Positions 1 through 11,775 of a DNA stretch of 64,000 nt are shown here, one piece after another. The notes under the pieces are model-generated. The model did no database searches, had not been told where the DNA came from, and saw only the letters and a list, made by a program, of their open reading frames with translations. The translations under genes were made by a program, and so were the position numbers. Each line of letters starts with the position of its first letter. Positions within the stretch are counted from its first letter, which is position 1. The DNA comes from Phycisphaerales bacterium (GTDB lineage Bacteria; Planctomycetota; Phycisphaerae; UBA1845; UTPLA1), in the NCBI GenBank assembly GCA_020639075.1, contig JACKHI010000001.1, forward strand, positions 5,270,001 to 5,334,000. Reading direction: 5' to 3'.

Positions 1-395
1 CTTCGGAGCTGTGTCGGCCTTGGAAACACTGGCGTTTACGACGGTTCTGCAAATCGGAAATCCTCACTCGAATTCCCGGACAGCCTCAGCTTGGGGGGCG
101 GCATGGCACTCCGGCGTGATAGACGATTGATCGCGTGGGTACGGGCATGCCGACCTTGGGGGTCGGCATGGCACCCGACGCGATAGACGATTGAATGCGT
201 GGGTACGAACATGCCGACCTTTGGGGTCGGCATGGCACCCGACGCGATAGACGATTGAATGCGTGGGTACGAGCATACCGACCTTTGGGGTCGGCATAGC
301 ACCCGACGACCGGAGTACGCTGGTGGTCTGCACGGCTTGAGAGCAGTGGCACCATGTGTGACGACTTGGGGAGGCGTCATGGCTACCCGGCACGA
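1..395. repeat. Gene-free stretch with 64-bp tandem palindromic repeats
   Basis: No convincing gene is seen. From about 100 to 305 a unit of 64 bp repeats: the GCACCC mark falls at 171, 235 and 299, and a diverged copy lies near 106. Each unit carries a perfect inverted repeat, ATGCCGACC and GGTCGGCAT around a 4-5 base loop. The block ends at about 335-352 with a partial copy of a second palindrome (CTTGAGAGCAGTGGCACC) that recurs at 4.2 kb and 44.4 kb. Reading frames crossing this block on the minus strand are products of the repeat and not genes. Confidence 0.85.
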
Positions 396-746
396 TTAGC
401 CGAGTTCGCCGCCTTCGATCTGGACGCTGGTGAGTCCCATCGTCACGTTGTCGCAGAATTCGAAGATCTTATCGAGGCCCGTGACGAGGAAGACGCCCCA
501 GACGCTGGTGGCGATGCCGCAGAGCTTGAGCTTCCCTGGGGGCGTGCTCTGGACGAGCTTTCGGATCTTGAGAAGTTTGGCGATGTTTGACGAGTTGAGG
601 AACCGGACTTCGGAGAGGTCCAGGACGCAGTGGCATCCTGGGCGGGTCTCCAGCATCTCTTCCAGGAGATTCGTATCTTCCGAGAATGCCGGATCGTCCT
701 GCAGTTCGCCGACGATGATGTTTTCAGACCATTCCTTGACTGGCAT
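396..746 (-). CDS. STAS-domain protein (anti-sigma factor antagonist type)
   Basis: A 116-residue protein that is a single STAS domain. The core shows the usual pattern: a hydrophobic strand (CVLDLSEVRFLNSS) leading into a helix (NIAKLLKIRKLV), with the Ser pair of FLNSS where anti-anti-sigma factors carry their phosphorylated Ser/Thr. A second strand (KLKLCGI) and a C-terminal helix follow. Proteins of this family bind an anti-sigma kinase in the cytoplasm and release a sigma factor when unphosphorylated. No kinase or sigma factor lies nearby, so the partner is unknown. No clear ribosome binding site precedes the ATG. Family assignment is good; the specific pathway is not determined. Confidence 0.8.
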   Translation of the reverse strand: MPVKEWSENIIVGELQDDPAFSEDTNLLEEMLETRPGCHCVLDLSEVRFLNSSNIAKLLKIRKLVQSTPPGKLKLCGIATSVWGVFLVTGLDKIFEFCDNVTMGLTSVQIEGGELG

Positions 747-860
747 AGCGGGACTCGTCCATCCGGTCGTTTGGAAACCGGCTCGTTGTTGTCGTCGTGT
801 CTGAGTCGCGGCAACTTCGCCGCCATTGGCGATTGACGGTAAAGGTTGCCCCCGGACGTG

Positions 861-1304
861 TCAATCTGGGGGGGCTGATGTGGGAAAACGGAGCAGATGG
901 CGCATCCGCTGAATCGTTTTCACGCCGATTCCCTTGACGACAAGGAGATCCTCAGGCCGTTGGAATGCGGGCCGGCGCTCGCCGGGCTCCCGCTGCTCGC
1001 GGGTTTCGATAATGCGTTTCGCGACGGATTCGCCCAGACCGGGAAGAAGTGCGAGTTCCGCCCACGTTGCGGTATTCGGGTCGATCCCGATGGCTGCGGC
1101 AGCGATCGGCGGATTCGGATTTTCGTTTGCATTCTCAAGAGGCGTGGCGGCAACGGGCGATTCCATGATGAGCGACAGAATCGCGACTGTCAGTAGGACG
1201 AGCGTGCTGGCGAAAGCGACGAGGCAATGAATGCGCCGGATTGCGGCAGTAGCCGAATTGCCCCGATAATCGGCGGTTGCTGGATTGGCGGCCGACTCGG
1301 TCAT
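861..1304 (-). CDS. ComEA-like helix-hairpin-helix protein, membrane anchored
   Basis: A 147-residue protein with one membrane segment (about residues 27-45, LVAFASTLVLLTVAILSLIM) followed by a helix-hairpin-helix domain. The domain has the signature of ComEA/type II secretion K-like proteins: IDPNTATWAELALLPGLG, then a second hairpin VVKGIGVKTI. These domains bind DNA non-specifically; in ComEA this occurs outside the membrane during natural transformation. I placed the start at the internal ATG at 1304, because the upstream in-frame extension to 1535 is Arg/Ser-rich and overlaps the opposite gene. The gene is divergent from the glycosyltransferase. A dprA gene at 30.8 kb would fit a competence role, but no comEC or pilus gene is seen here. 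Confidence 0.7.
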   Translation of the reverse strand: MTESAANPATADYRGNSATAAIRRIHCLVAFASTLVLLTVAILSLIMESPVAATPLENANENPNPPIAAAAIGIDPNTATWAELALLPGLGESVAKRIIETREQREPGERRPAFQRPEDLLVVKGIGVKTIQRMRHLLRFPTSAPPD

Positions 1305-1356
1305 TGGAATATAGCGTGCCGCGAAATGACGGAATCGGCAAGTTGCGAGGAGCGTC

Positions 1357-2880
1357 GTGGGAAAGCAGCGACGGCGACAACCATCTCGATATGCTAACGC
1401 CTGCGGCCGGATCGGGTCCGGACTTGAGGATGAGCTGCGGGTACAAGTCGGCGAGCAACGTCTGGTGAACACGGCACAGCGACAACTCGAGGCGCGATCG
1501 GCCGCCGACTGCGACGCCGGAAGGGGGTCGCGCATTGCGATTTTCGTCGGCGTGGCGGTGTTGGTTCTCGCCGTTTTGCGACAGGACAGTTTCTGGCATG
1601 CGTACGGCAGCGGTTCGTCTTCGGCAGTTCGCTGGATTGCCGGAGTCTATGCGGCCGTCATGCTCGGCGCATTCGCGTGGCGGATTGTGTTGTGGCTGCG
1701 ATATCGGGCCGATGCACCGGTCAACGACGATGTATTGCCGCGCATTTCCGTCGTGATTCCCGCATACAACGAAGGACCCATGGTTCGAGAGGCGATTCTC
1801 TCGGCGGCACGGAGCGACATCCCGCGGGACCGACTGGAGATCATTGCGGTTGACGATGGAAGCGACGACGACACATGGCGTCATATTCGCGAGGCGGCCT
1901 CCCGTGCGCCGGCTGGTGTTCAGTTGGTCACGCATCGACTTCCTGAGAATCGCGGGAAACGCGAGGCGTTGTCGGCGGGGTTTGCGATGGCGTCTGGCGA
2001 TGTCTTTGTGACGTTGGACAGTGACAGCGTGCTGGAGCGGGACGCCTTGCGGAACCTGGTGGCGCCGATCGTGCGGGACGTGCAGATCGACTGTGTGGCG
2101 GGGTGTGTCCGCGTGCTGAACAGTCGGGCGTCGATGATCACGCGGCTGCTGAAGTGTTATTTCAGCCTCTCGTTTCGCTTTGTGCGTGCCTATCAGAACG
2201 GATTCCGAGGCATCTTCTGTGCACCTGGCGCGATCAGCGCCTATCGGGCGTCGGCGATTCGACGGGTGCTGAGCGACTGGCGGGAACAGGCATTCCTGGG
2301 GCGGCCATGCGTCACGGGTGAGGATCGATCGTTGACGAACCTGGTCATGCGGGGCGGCGGTCTGACGGCGTATCAGCAGACGGCGGTTGCGCATACCGCG
2401 GTGCCGGAGACATACTCGGGGATGGCCAAGATGTTTCTGCGATGGGCCCGGAGCAACATTCGCGAGACGATCATATTGTGGCGTTTTATGTGGCGGCCTT
2501 TCCGCGAGCGGCACGTGGGGTTGTTTCGGTTCAACATGGTGCTCGTGCTGATGTCGCTGCTACTGCCGTATTTCTTCGTTTCGCATTCGGCGGCATTGTT
2601 CCTGACGAGCGACGGGTTCATGCTGCAGTATGTAATGGCCGTTGTCTTTGGCGGCCTTCTCATGGGTGCTATTTATTACCGGAACGAACGGGACGGCGAC
2701 TGGATCTGGCTCGTCTTCTATCAATTCTTCTGGGTGGTCTTTCTATCATGGATCCTGCCGTACGCGGCGATGACGCTGCGGAACACGGGCTGGCTGACGC
2801 GCGGCTCGACGGATACGGATTCCAAGGAAGCGGCACAGCGGGTATCATCGCCGGATTCCGCGGCGCTGGCGTCAGCGTAG
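1357..2880 (+). CDS. Membrane glycosyltransferase family 2 (hyaluronan/chitin synthase-like)
   Basis: A 507-residue inner-membrane glycosyltransferase. Two membrane segments (about 60-75 and 93-115) precede the GT-A domain, which shows VIPAYNEG near 134, DDGS at 166-169, the metal-binding DSD at 221-223, a GED motif near 310 and an LRWARSN motif that matches the (Q/R)xxRW signature of processive synthases. Three or more membrane segments follow. This layout is that of NodC, hyaluronan synthase and PgaC-type enzymes, which polymerise a sugar nucleotide and move the chain outward. The product is unknown. The start is GTG at 1357, preceded by GAGGAG at 1347-1352. The Ser-rich tail is probably cytoplasmic. 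Confidence 0.8.
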   Translation: MGKQRRRQPSRYANACGRIGSGLEDELRVQVGEQRLVNTAQRQLEARSAADCDAGRGSRIAIFVGVAVLVLAVLRQDSFWHAYGSGSSSAVRWIAGVYAAVMLGAFAWRIVLWLRYRADAPVNDDVLPRISVVIPAYNEGPMVREAILSAARSDIPRDRLEIIAVDDGSDDDTWRHIREAASRAPAGVQLVTHRLPENRGKREALSAGFAMASGDVFVTLDSDSVLERDALRNLVAPIVRDVQIDCVAGCVRVLNSRASMITRLLKCYFSLSFRFVRAYQNGFRGIFCAPGAISAYRASAIRRVLSDWREQAFLGRPCVTGEDRSLTNLVMRGGGLTAYQQTAVAHTAVPETYSGMAKMFLRWARSNIRETIILWRFMWRPFRERHVGLFRFNMVLVLMSLLLPYFFVSHSAALFLTSDGFMLQYVMAVVFGGLLMGAIYYRNERDGDWIWLVFYQFFWVVFLSWILPYAAMTLRNTGWLTRGSTDTDSKEAAQRVSSPDSAALASA

Positions 2881-2935
2881 TGTCGGTTTGATGGTCCGAT
2901 CAATCCAAGCCTGACATCTGGATTGCGCGGGGCCG

Positions 2936-3050
2936 TCGGGTCGATGACCCGACCTACGGGTTTGGCTCGCGCGGTCGTGTCGGGTCGATGACCAGACGTA
3001 CGGGTTTGGATTGCGCGGCGGTGTCGGGTCGATGAACCGACCTGCAGTTG
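2936..3050. repeat. Three 44-bp tandem repeats with TCGGGTC/GACCCGA palindrome
   Basis: The motif TCGGGTCGATGA begins at 2936, 2980 and 3024, an exact 44-base period, with the copies diverging toward the 3' side. The first unit keeps the complete inverted repeat TCGGGTC-GAT-GACCCGA. The same palindrome occurs once more at 44881-44897. The array lies between the glycosyltransferase stop and the pseudouridine synthase start. Confidence 0.85.
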
Positions 3051-3063
3051 TTAAGCGTTGCTC

Positions 3064-4167
3064 ATGGCGGATGTTGATCTTCCAGAAGAGTTGTACGAGG
3101 ACGACGATTCCATCGAGCGGGTGGAGGACGCCGACGGCGCCGAGCCCGAGCACGTGCGAATCGTCATCGCGCGCAAGCTGCCTGGGCGGCGAATCGACAA
3201 GTATCTTCATGGCCGGTTCCGCAAGAAAGTGTCGCGCAGCATCATCCAGCGGCTAATCAAACGCGGCGAAATCCTCGTCAACGGAAAACCGACGAAGAAC
3301 AGCTACGAAATGGAAGCGAATGATGTCATCGACATCTCGTTTCCGCCGCCGGAGCCCTACGAGGTCAAGCCGGAGGATATTCCGCTCGAGATCGTGTACG
3401 AAGACGACTACGTGCTGGCGATCAACAAACCGCGCGGCATGATCGCGCATCCGGCGAGTCGCACACAGGGCGGGACCGTCGCCAATGCGCTGAGTTTCTA
3501 TTCGAATTCGTTGTCGACGGGCGGAGATCCGTTCCGCCCCGGCATTGTGCATCGGCTGGATAAGAATACGACCGGCATCATGATCGTCGCCAAGACGGAC
3601 GAGGCGCATTGGCGCGTCGCGCTTCAGTTCGAGCAGCGGACGACGCAGAAGATCTATCACGCGATCGTCCACGGCGGACCCGAGTTTGACGAAGACGAAA
3701 TCGATGTGCCGATCGGCCAGCATCCGACGGTCCACGATCGATATGTGGCGACGGGTTTCGCCGAGCGATTGGGGCCGAAGTTCGAGAAGAAGTTCTCGAA
3801 GTCGGCCGTGACGCGTTACAAGGTGCTTGAGCGCTTCAACAACTTCAGCCTCGTCGAGCTCTATCCAAAGACGGGGCGGACGCACCAGTTGCGCATTCAT
3901 ATGTCGCACATCAAGCACCCGATCGTGGGGGACCCGTTTTATGGCGGCCGGCACATCTCGATGCGGCACGTGACGGGCAGGCCCTCGGATTCAGACGAGC
4001 TGATATGGAATCGCCAGATGCTGCATGCGTGCAAGCTGATCGTGCAGCATCCGATCGAGGAGCGGCCGTTGGAGCTGGTCGCGCCTTACGCTGACGACAT
4101 GCGGGAGTTGCTGGAGGCGCTGCGGACGTATGCGGTTCGCACGGCACCGCCAAAGCGGAAGCGGTAG
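3064..4167 (+). CDS. RluA-family pseudouridine synthase with S4 domain
   Basis: A 367-residue RNA-modifying enzyme. An acidic N-terminal stretch of about 35 residues precedes an S4 RNA-binding domain (RIDKYLHGRF through LVNGKPTKNSYEMEAND). The RluA catalytic domain follows with HRLDKNTTG, whose Asp166 is the expected catalytic nucleophile, and the later GRTHQLRIHM motif. The S4 plus RluA layout is that of RluD and RluC, which isomerise uridines in 23S rRNA; the exact target sites cannot be read from sequence. The start is taken as ATG 3064; an in-frame TTG lies two codons earlier. The neighbours are unrelated in function. Confidence 0.9.
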   Translation: MADVDLPEELYEDDDSIERVEDADGAEPEHVRIVIARKLPGRRIDKYLHGRFRKKVSRSIIQRLIKRGEILVNGKPTKNSYEMEANDVIDISFPPPEPYEVKPEDIPLEIVYEDDYVLAINKPRGMIAHPASRTQGGTVANALSFYSNSLSTGGDPFRPGIVHRLDKNTTGIMIVAKTDEAHWRVALQFEQRTTQKIYHAIVHGGPEFDEDEIDVPIGQHPTVHDRYVATGFAERLGPKFEKKFSKSAVTRYKVLERFNNFSLVELYPKTGRTHQLRIHMSHIKHPIVGDPFYGGRHISMRHVTGRPSDSDELIWNRQMLHACKLIVQHPIEERPLELVAPYADDMRELLEALRTYAVRTAPPKRKR

Positions 4168-4600
4168 GCGGCGCATTAATACCTTCATTTGGGATCGCAT
4201 GACGCCAGGTGCGTGGCGCTCACTGGATTCTGCACTGCTTGAGAGCAGTGGCACCCCGTGGAGTTTTGCGCGACATTGGCATGCCGACCTGCAGGGTCGG
4301 CATGGCACCCGGCACTGCTTGAGAGCAGTGGCACCCCGTGGAGTCTTGCGCGACATCGGCATGCCGACCTGCAGGGTCGGCATGGCACCCGGCACTGCTT
4401 GAGAGCAGTGGCACCCCGTGGAGTTTTGCGCGACATCGGCATGCCGACCTGCAGGGTCGGCATGGCACCCGGCCAGCAAAACACCGGGGTCCGGTGGGCA
4501 CGGCCCACCCTACGAGTGGCGCCCTCTGCGTTGCGGTAGGCGTGAAATCCGGTCATCATGCAGTTTTCAAGGGAAGGTAATTCCGCAGGGAGACAAGCGA
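4168..4600. repeat. Three exact 80-bp tandem repeats of paired palindromes
   Basis: A gap without a gene. An 80-bp unit repeats three times, starting at 4232, 4312 and 4392, with very few differences. Each unit holds two inverted repeats: CACTGCT-TGAG-AGCAGTG, and GCATGCCGACC-TGCA-GGGTCGGCATG. A third palindrome, GGTGGGC-ACG-GCCCACC, follows near 4493-4509. Both unit palindromes occur elsewhere in the window (0.1-0.35 kb, 44.4 kb). Long frames through this block are repeat artefacts. Confidence 0.9.
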
Positions 4601-6172
4601 ATGTCCGACGTACAGGGAATCTTGAACCGGCTCGGAATCGAGGCCGTCAATCCGGGCGTGTTCAACGGCGAGTGGATGGGCTCCGAAAGCAAGCTGGAAT
4701 CCGTCAGTCCGATCGACGGCAAGGTCATTGCCGCCGTCACTCAGGCGACGGAGGCCGAATACGACAAGACGATCGCCGCCTGTCAGCGGGCGTTTCATTC
4801 GTGGCGAATGGAGCCGGCGCCGAAGCGCGGCGAAGTCATTCGTCAGCTCGGGAATGCCCTGCGCGCGCACAAGAAGGACCTCGGTTCTCTCGTCGCGATG
4901 GAGATGGGCAAGATCCAGGCCGAGGGCGAGGGCGAAGTCCAGGAGATGATCGACATCTGTGATTTCGCCGTCGGTCTTTCGCGGCAATTATACGGCCTCA
5001 CGATGCACTCGGAGCGGCCTCTACATCGAATGTACGAGCAGTGGCATCCGCTGGGCATCGTCGGCGTGATCAGCGCGTTCAACTTTCCCGTGGCCGTGTG
5101 GGCGTGGAATTCGGCGCTGAGCGCCGTCTGCGGCAATGCGACGTTGTGGAAGCCCTCGAGCAAGACGCCGTTGACGGCTGTGGCTTCGACGCGGATCGCA
5201 CAGAAAGTGTGTCACGACTGCGGCGTTGATCCGGCGATTTTCAGTCTTGTTATTGGTCGGGGATCAACGATCGGCGAACGGCTGATCAACGACACGCGGA
5301 TACCGCTGGTGTCGGCGACGGGTTCATGCCGGATGGGGTATCGCATTGGCGAAGTCGTCGGCAAGCGGCTTGGGCGCACGATTCTTGAGCTGGGCGGGAA
5401 TAACGCGATCATCGTGACGCCTCACGCGGACCTGGACATGGCGACGCGTGCAATCGTCTTCGGATCCGTCGGCACGGCGGGCCAGCGATGCACGAGCACG
5501 CGGCGAATCATCGCCCACGAGTCGATCCGCAAGGATCTGACGAACCGTCTGCTGAATGCCTACAAGCAGGTGAAGATCGGCAATCCGCTGAACGAAGGCA
5601 CACTGATGGGGCCGCTGATTGACAAGGGCGCTGTGAAGGACTTCACAAACGCAATCGAGCGCGTGAAGAAGGAGGGCGGCGAGATTCTGTGCGGCGGCGA
5701 CGTGCTCAGCGGCGGCGAATACGAAAGCGGCTGCTATGTAACGCCGTGCATTGCCAACGTGAAGAACGAATTCGCGATCGTGCAGGAGGAGACGTTCGCT
5801 CCCATCCTGTACATGATGGGCTACGGCGGTTCGCAGAAGCCGTCGGATGCGAAGACGCTGCAGGCGGAGACGCGCGACGCGATCCGGATGCACAACAACG
5901 TACCGCAGGGTTTGAGCAGTTCGGTGTTCTCGCAGAATATTCTGGAGACGGAGATGTTCCTGTCGGCCGCGGGCAGCGACTGCGGCATCGCCAACGTGAA
6001 CATTGGCACGAGCGGCGCGGAAATCGGCGGTGCGTTCGGCGGTGAGAAGGAAACGGGCGGCGGTCGCGAATCGGGCAGCGATTGCTGGAAAGCCTACATG
6101 CGGCGGCAGACGAACACGATCAACTGGAGCACGGAACTGCCGTTGGCGCAGGGGATCAAGTTCGGGGACTAG
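4601..6172 (+). CDS. ALDH7-type aldehyde dehydrogenase (aminoadipate semialdehyde type)
   Basis: A 523-residue NAD(P)-dependent aldehyde dehydrogenase. The catalytic pair is present: Glu263 in LELGGNN and Cys297 in GQRCTSTRR. The ELGGNNAI and GQRCTSTRR wording, with the full-length ALDH fold, is typical of the ALDH7 (antiquitin) group, which oxidises alpha-aminoadipic semialdehyde/piperideine-6-carboxylate in lysine breakdown. No other lysine-catabolism gene is near, so the substrate is inferred from family only. The start is ATG 4601, preceded by CAGGGAGA about 8 bases upstream; an upstream in-frame extension reads only through the tandem repeats and was rejected. A strong terminator follows at 6202. 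Confidence 0.85.
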   Translation: MSDVQGILNRLGIEAVNPGVFNGEWMGSESKLESVSPIDGKVIAAVTQATEAEYDKTIAACQRAFHSWRMEPAPKRGEVIRQLGNALRAHKKDLGSLVAMEMGKIQAEGEGEVQEMIDICDFAVGLSRQLYGLTMHSERPLHRMYEQWHPLGIVGVISAFNFPVAVWAWNSALSAVCGNATLWKPSSKTPLTAVASTRIAQKVCHDCGVDPAIFSLVIGRGSTIGERLINDTRIPLVSATGSCRMGYRIGEVVGKRLGRTILELGGNNAIIVTPHADLDMATRAIVFGSVGTAGQRCTSTRRIIAHESIRKDLTNRLLNAYKQVKIGNPLNEGTLMGPLIDKGAVKDFTNAIERVKKEGGEILCGGDVLSGGEYESGCYVTPCIANVKNEFAIVQEETFAPILYMMGYGGSQKPSDAKTLQAETRDAIRMHNNVPQGLSSSVFSQNILETEMFLSAAGSDCGIANVNIGTSGAEIGGAFGGEKETGGGRESGSDCWKAYMRRQTNTINWSTELPLAQGIKFGD

Positions 6173-6201
6173 GGCAGGTCCCTCCAGATCGACAATTCTC
6201 G

Positions 6202-6240
6202 CGACCGACCGGGTGTTTTTTGCCCGGTCGGTCGGCTTTT
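6202..6240 (+). terminator. Rho-independent terminator after the aldehyde dehydrogenase
   Basis: A perfect 12-bp stem, CGACCGACCGGG (6202-6213) with CCCGGTCGGTCG (6223-6234), encloses a 9-base T-rich loop and is followed by GCTTTT. It lies 30 bases after the stop codon. Confidence 0.85.
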
Positions 6241-6431
6241 CGCAGATCAGCCACTCACGAATAGTCGGCACACCGTTTTTCGCGCAGCCGGGCGCAGTGC
6301 ATGGCGCTGCGGCGGTGTTCGTATGAATGCGAATTTCCGATGCAGTGAATCATCGTCCGTTGACTTCGGGCGGTGTCAACGTCCCAGTAATCGACCGCCC
6401 CAAATCCTGTCGTTGCAATCGCGGCATCGGG

Positions 6432-6437
6432 TATAAT
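6432..6437 (+). promoter_or_regulatory. Candidate -10 box for the first exported-protein gene
   Basis: A perfect TATAAT lies about 128 bases before the ATG at 6565. No good -35 hexamer is seen at 16-18 bases spacing, so this is only a candidate. The rest of the 6241-6564 gap shows no gene. Confidence 0.35.
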
Positions 6438-6564
6438 AGCTTCCGTCACATGCGGAGATCTTTCGTACTTATGTGTCGCGGCGCCGTTCTGCGCTGCGTT
6501 TGACTTCACTGACTTCAATTGTGTTGTTGCGCGTCGTCTTCCTTCGTTAAGAGGAGTGCGTCGG

Positions 6565-9105
<2,541 letters not shown>

Positions 9106-9174
9106 GTTGACGTTTGGCGACTGAAGTGATTCAAGGGAAGTGAAAACGGTCAGGTTGGGAGTGTGGAGGGATAT

Positions 9175-11676
9175 ATGATTTCGTTTCGAACGAGCGTGCG
9201 TATTCTGTGTCTGATCGCCGGTGTCTGTCTGTTGACAATGCGTCACGCGAACGCGCAGATTCTGACGGAAAATGAACCCAATAATGATGCGGCATCGGCA
9301 ACGGCGCTGGGAAGCGCGGCTGCGGGCGTTCGTGTCCGGGCAAACATCTTTCCGAATGCGGACCTCGATTACTTTTCGTTTGCGGCCAATGCCGGCGATC
9401 GCGTCTATGCGGCGGTCATGACGTCAGCCAGCGCGAGCGGATCGACCGACAGCGAACTGGAGATCTTCGATACCGACGGAATGACGTCGTTGGAGTTCGA
9501 CGGCGACGACGGAACTTTCGGCTCTCTGTCGTCCAGTATCGCCGGGCTGCCGATTCCCGCGGACGGTGTGTACTTCGTGCGTGTGAAGCACTTCAGCGCC
9601 ACGGCACAGTTGCGTCCTTACGATCTTTACGTTCGCACTGTCTCGGGTGACGGAACGCCCGAAGTCGAGCCGAACGACTCGACAGGAGCGGCGCAACCGC
9701 TGCCGATGAACGGTCACATCGCCGGCGCGACGTCCAGCGCCGCGGACATCGATGTGTTTTCAATCAGTTTGAATGCCGGCGACACGATTTACGCCAGTCT
9801 CGACCTGGACCCGGAGCGTGATACCGTCGAATGGAACGGCGTGCTTTATTTCGGGCTCGTCGGCGATCCCCAGATCCTGCTCTCGGCGAACGACGCCGGG
9901 GCCTCGACGCCGGATTCCGAGGCGATGTTCCTGACCGTCAAGGACACAGGTGTCTACTACGTCGCGGTCGGCGTACCGGGGGGCGGCATCGATTTCGGCA
10001 CGTATCGACTTTGCGTGACTGTATTTCCCAAAGCACCGTGTCCGGGCGGTGCGACGACGTATGCCAGCGCGGATGTTCCGCAAGTGATCCCGACGGGACC
10101 GGGCATGGTCATGTCGACGCTGATGGTTCCTGACAACCCGCGAATCGACAAACTTCGCGTGTCGATTGAATTGACGCATACGTTCATGCCGGACCTCGAC
10201 GTGTATCTGATCTCGCCCGCCGGCAACGCTGTAGGGCTGTTTACGGACATCGGGAACAACTCACAACAATCCATGAATATGACGCTGGACGACGACGCGG
10301 CGTTGCCGATCGGCGTTTTCACCGTGGTTGACGGTCTGGAGTATCAGCCCGAACTGAATTACCGGCTCGATTGGTTCAAGGGCCAACTGGCCGGCGGCAT
10401 GTGGACGCTGGTTATCCTGGATGACGCAGGGGCAGATGGCGGTTCGCTTCAGAACTGGAGTCTGGAGGTATGCAGGCCTTCGAATACGACGAGTTGCGGG
10501 CCGGGCACTCAGAACAAGATCGTCTATTCGTCGAATTTCGATACGGACGACGGAGGCTTCACGCACAGCGGCGCGGGAGACGAGTGGGAGCTCGGGACGC
10601 CGAGTTTCGCACCGCTGACGTCGACGAGCAGCGGAGCGAACTGCTGGACGACGGATTTGGACAACACTTACAACGCGAGCTCCGACGCGGACCTGCTGTC
10701 GCCTGCCATTGATCTGACAGGCCTGTATGGTCCGGCGTCGCTGCAATGGGCCCAGCAGTTCCAGATCGAGTCGGCGACTTTCGATCATGCGTTCGTCGAA
10801 GTGCGCGAAGTCGGCGGTGCGAATCCGCGCAGAGTCTGGGAGTGGACTGGCGCGACGATGACGACGACGGTGGGCAGTCCGACCACGACGATTCAAGAGA
10901 GCGCCGGCTGGGGGCTGGTGCGAGTGGATATCTCCGACTTTGCCGACAAGATGGTGGAAGTGCGGTTCCATCTCGACAGCGATACGACGGTTCAACTGGC
11001 GGGCTGGTCGATCGATGACATTGCAGTTGTCGCGTGTGAAGAAAAGGACACAGACAACGATGGCGTCGGCGACTTGACGGACAACTGCGTGAACGACGCG
11101 AACGCCGATCAGGCTGACAGCGACGGCGATGGCGTCGGCGACGTGTGTGATGCGTGCGACGGGAACAACGGCAGCGGCGACGCGGACAATGACGGCGTCT
11201 GCGACGACGCGGATCCGTGCCCGAACGATGCCAACGACGACTCGGACGGCGACGGAATGTGCGACAGCGTCGATCCTTGCCCGAATGACGCGACGAATGA
11301 CTCCGACGGCGACGGCCTTTGCGGCAGCGTCGATCCGTGTCCGAATGATGCGACGAATGACTCAGACAATGACGGTGTGTGCGACGGCATGGATGGCTGT
11401 CCGAACGATCCGAACAAGACGTCGGCCGGCATCTGCGGTTGCGGCACGGCGGACACGGACAGTGACGGCGACGGCGTCGCCGATTGCGACGACAACTGCG
11501 TCGACCTCGCGAATGCGGATCAGCTTGATTCGGATGGCGACGGCGTTGGCGATCTCTGCCAGGATTCGCCGGGCCCCGGGGCGACGCCGGCCGCGTGTTG
11601 CGGCGGCGGTTTGCCCGCGTTGTTGCCGCTCATGCTGCTGGGTTGGAAGCGGAAACGAAGGCGAAACATGATGTAG
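9175..11676 (+). CDS. Exported PPC/P-domain/type-3 repeat protein with Cys-type C-terminal tail
   Basis: An 833-residue secreted or surface protein. A signal peptide (about 1-27, ending RHANA) leads to two pre-peptidase C-terminal (PPC)-like domains, each opening with an E(V)EPN(N/D) motif. A P-like beta-sandwich follows (with DLDVYLISPAGN and WTLVILDDAGADGG), then a jelly-roll domain of MAM type (YSSNFDTDDGGF to WSIDDIAVVAC). A run of calcium-binding DxDxDGxxD repeats ends in AACCGGGLPALLPL, a membrane stretch and KRKRRR. Start is ATG 9175, with TGGAGGG just upstream. It lies 69 bases after the previous gene and looks like an adjacent paralogue in layout. No catalytic site is seen; the domains usually accompany secreted hydrolases. 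Confidence 0.75.
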   Translation: MISFRTSVRILCLIAGVCLLTMRHANAQILTENEPNNDAASATALGSAAAGVRVRANIFPNADLDYFSFAANAGDRVYAAVMTSASASGSTDSELEIFDTDGMTSLEFDGDDGTFGSLSSSIAGLPIPADGVYFVRVKHFSATAQLRPYDLYVRTVSGDGTPEVEPNDSTGAAQPLPMNGHIAGATSSAADIDVFSISLNAGDTIYASLDLDPERDTVEWNGVLYFGLVGDPQILLSANDAGASTPDSEAMFLTVKDTGVYYVAVGVPGGGIDFGTYRLCVTVFPKAPCPGGATTYASADVPQVIPTGPGMVMSTLMVPDNPRIDKLRVSIELTHTFMPDLDVYLISPAGNAVGLFTDIGNNSQQSMNMTLDDDAALPIGVFTVVDGLEYQPELNYRLDWFKGQLAGGMWTLVILDDAGADGGSLQNWSLEVCRPSNTTSCGPGTQNKIVYSSNFDTDDGGFTHSGAGDEWELGTPSFAPLTSTSSGANCWTTDLDNTYNASSDADLLSPAIDLTGLYGPASLQWAQQFQIESATFDHAFVEVREVGGANPRRVWEWTGATMTTTVGSPTTTIQESAGWGLVRVDISDFADKMVEVRFHLDSDTTVQLAGWSIDDIAVVACEEKDTDNDGVGDLTDNCVNDANADQADSDGDGVGDVCDACDGNNGSGDADNDGVCDDADPCPNDANDDSDGDGMCDSVDPCPNDATNDSDGDGLCGSVDPCPNDATNDSDNDGVCDGMDGCPNDPNKTSAGICGCGTADTDSDGDGVADCDDNCVDLANADQLDSDGDGVGDLCQDSPGPGATPAACCGGGLPALLPLMLLGWKRKRRRNMM

Positions 11677-11775
11677 AAGAGAATCGGGGCGATGCCAGGG
11701 CTTTGACACATCACGCCGCTTTCGATGGATCCAGTCAGACAAGTCTGACTGGGATTTCGTGAACGATCAGTACGG

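Noticed and set aside
100..305. CRISPR array
   Set aside because: The units are directly repeated through their whole 64 bases with no unique spacers.
36..393. Overlapping minus-strand frames rich in Pro/Cys/His
   Set aside because: They translate the 64-bp palindromic repeats with an internal periodicity that follows the DNA repeat; there is no ribosome binding site or family likeness.
1135..2514. A 459-residue minus-strand frame opposite the glycosyltransferase
   Set aside because: It is rich in Arg, Pro and His, has no domain, and lies opposite a gene with clear catalytic motifs.
4220..4559. Several frames in the 80-bp repeat array on both strands
   Set aside because: All are repeat translations; none has a start site or a conserved domain.
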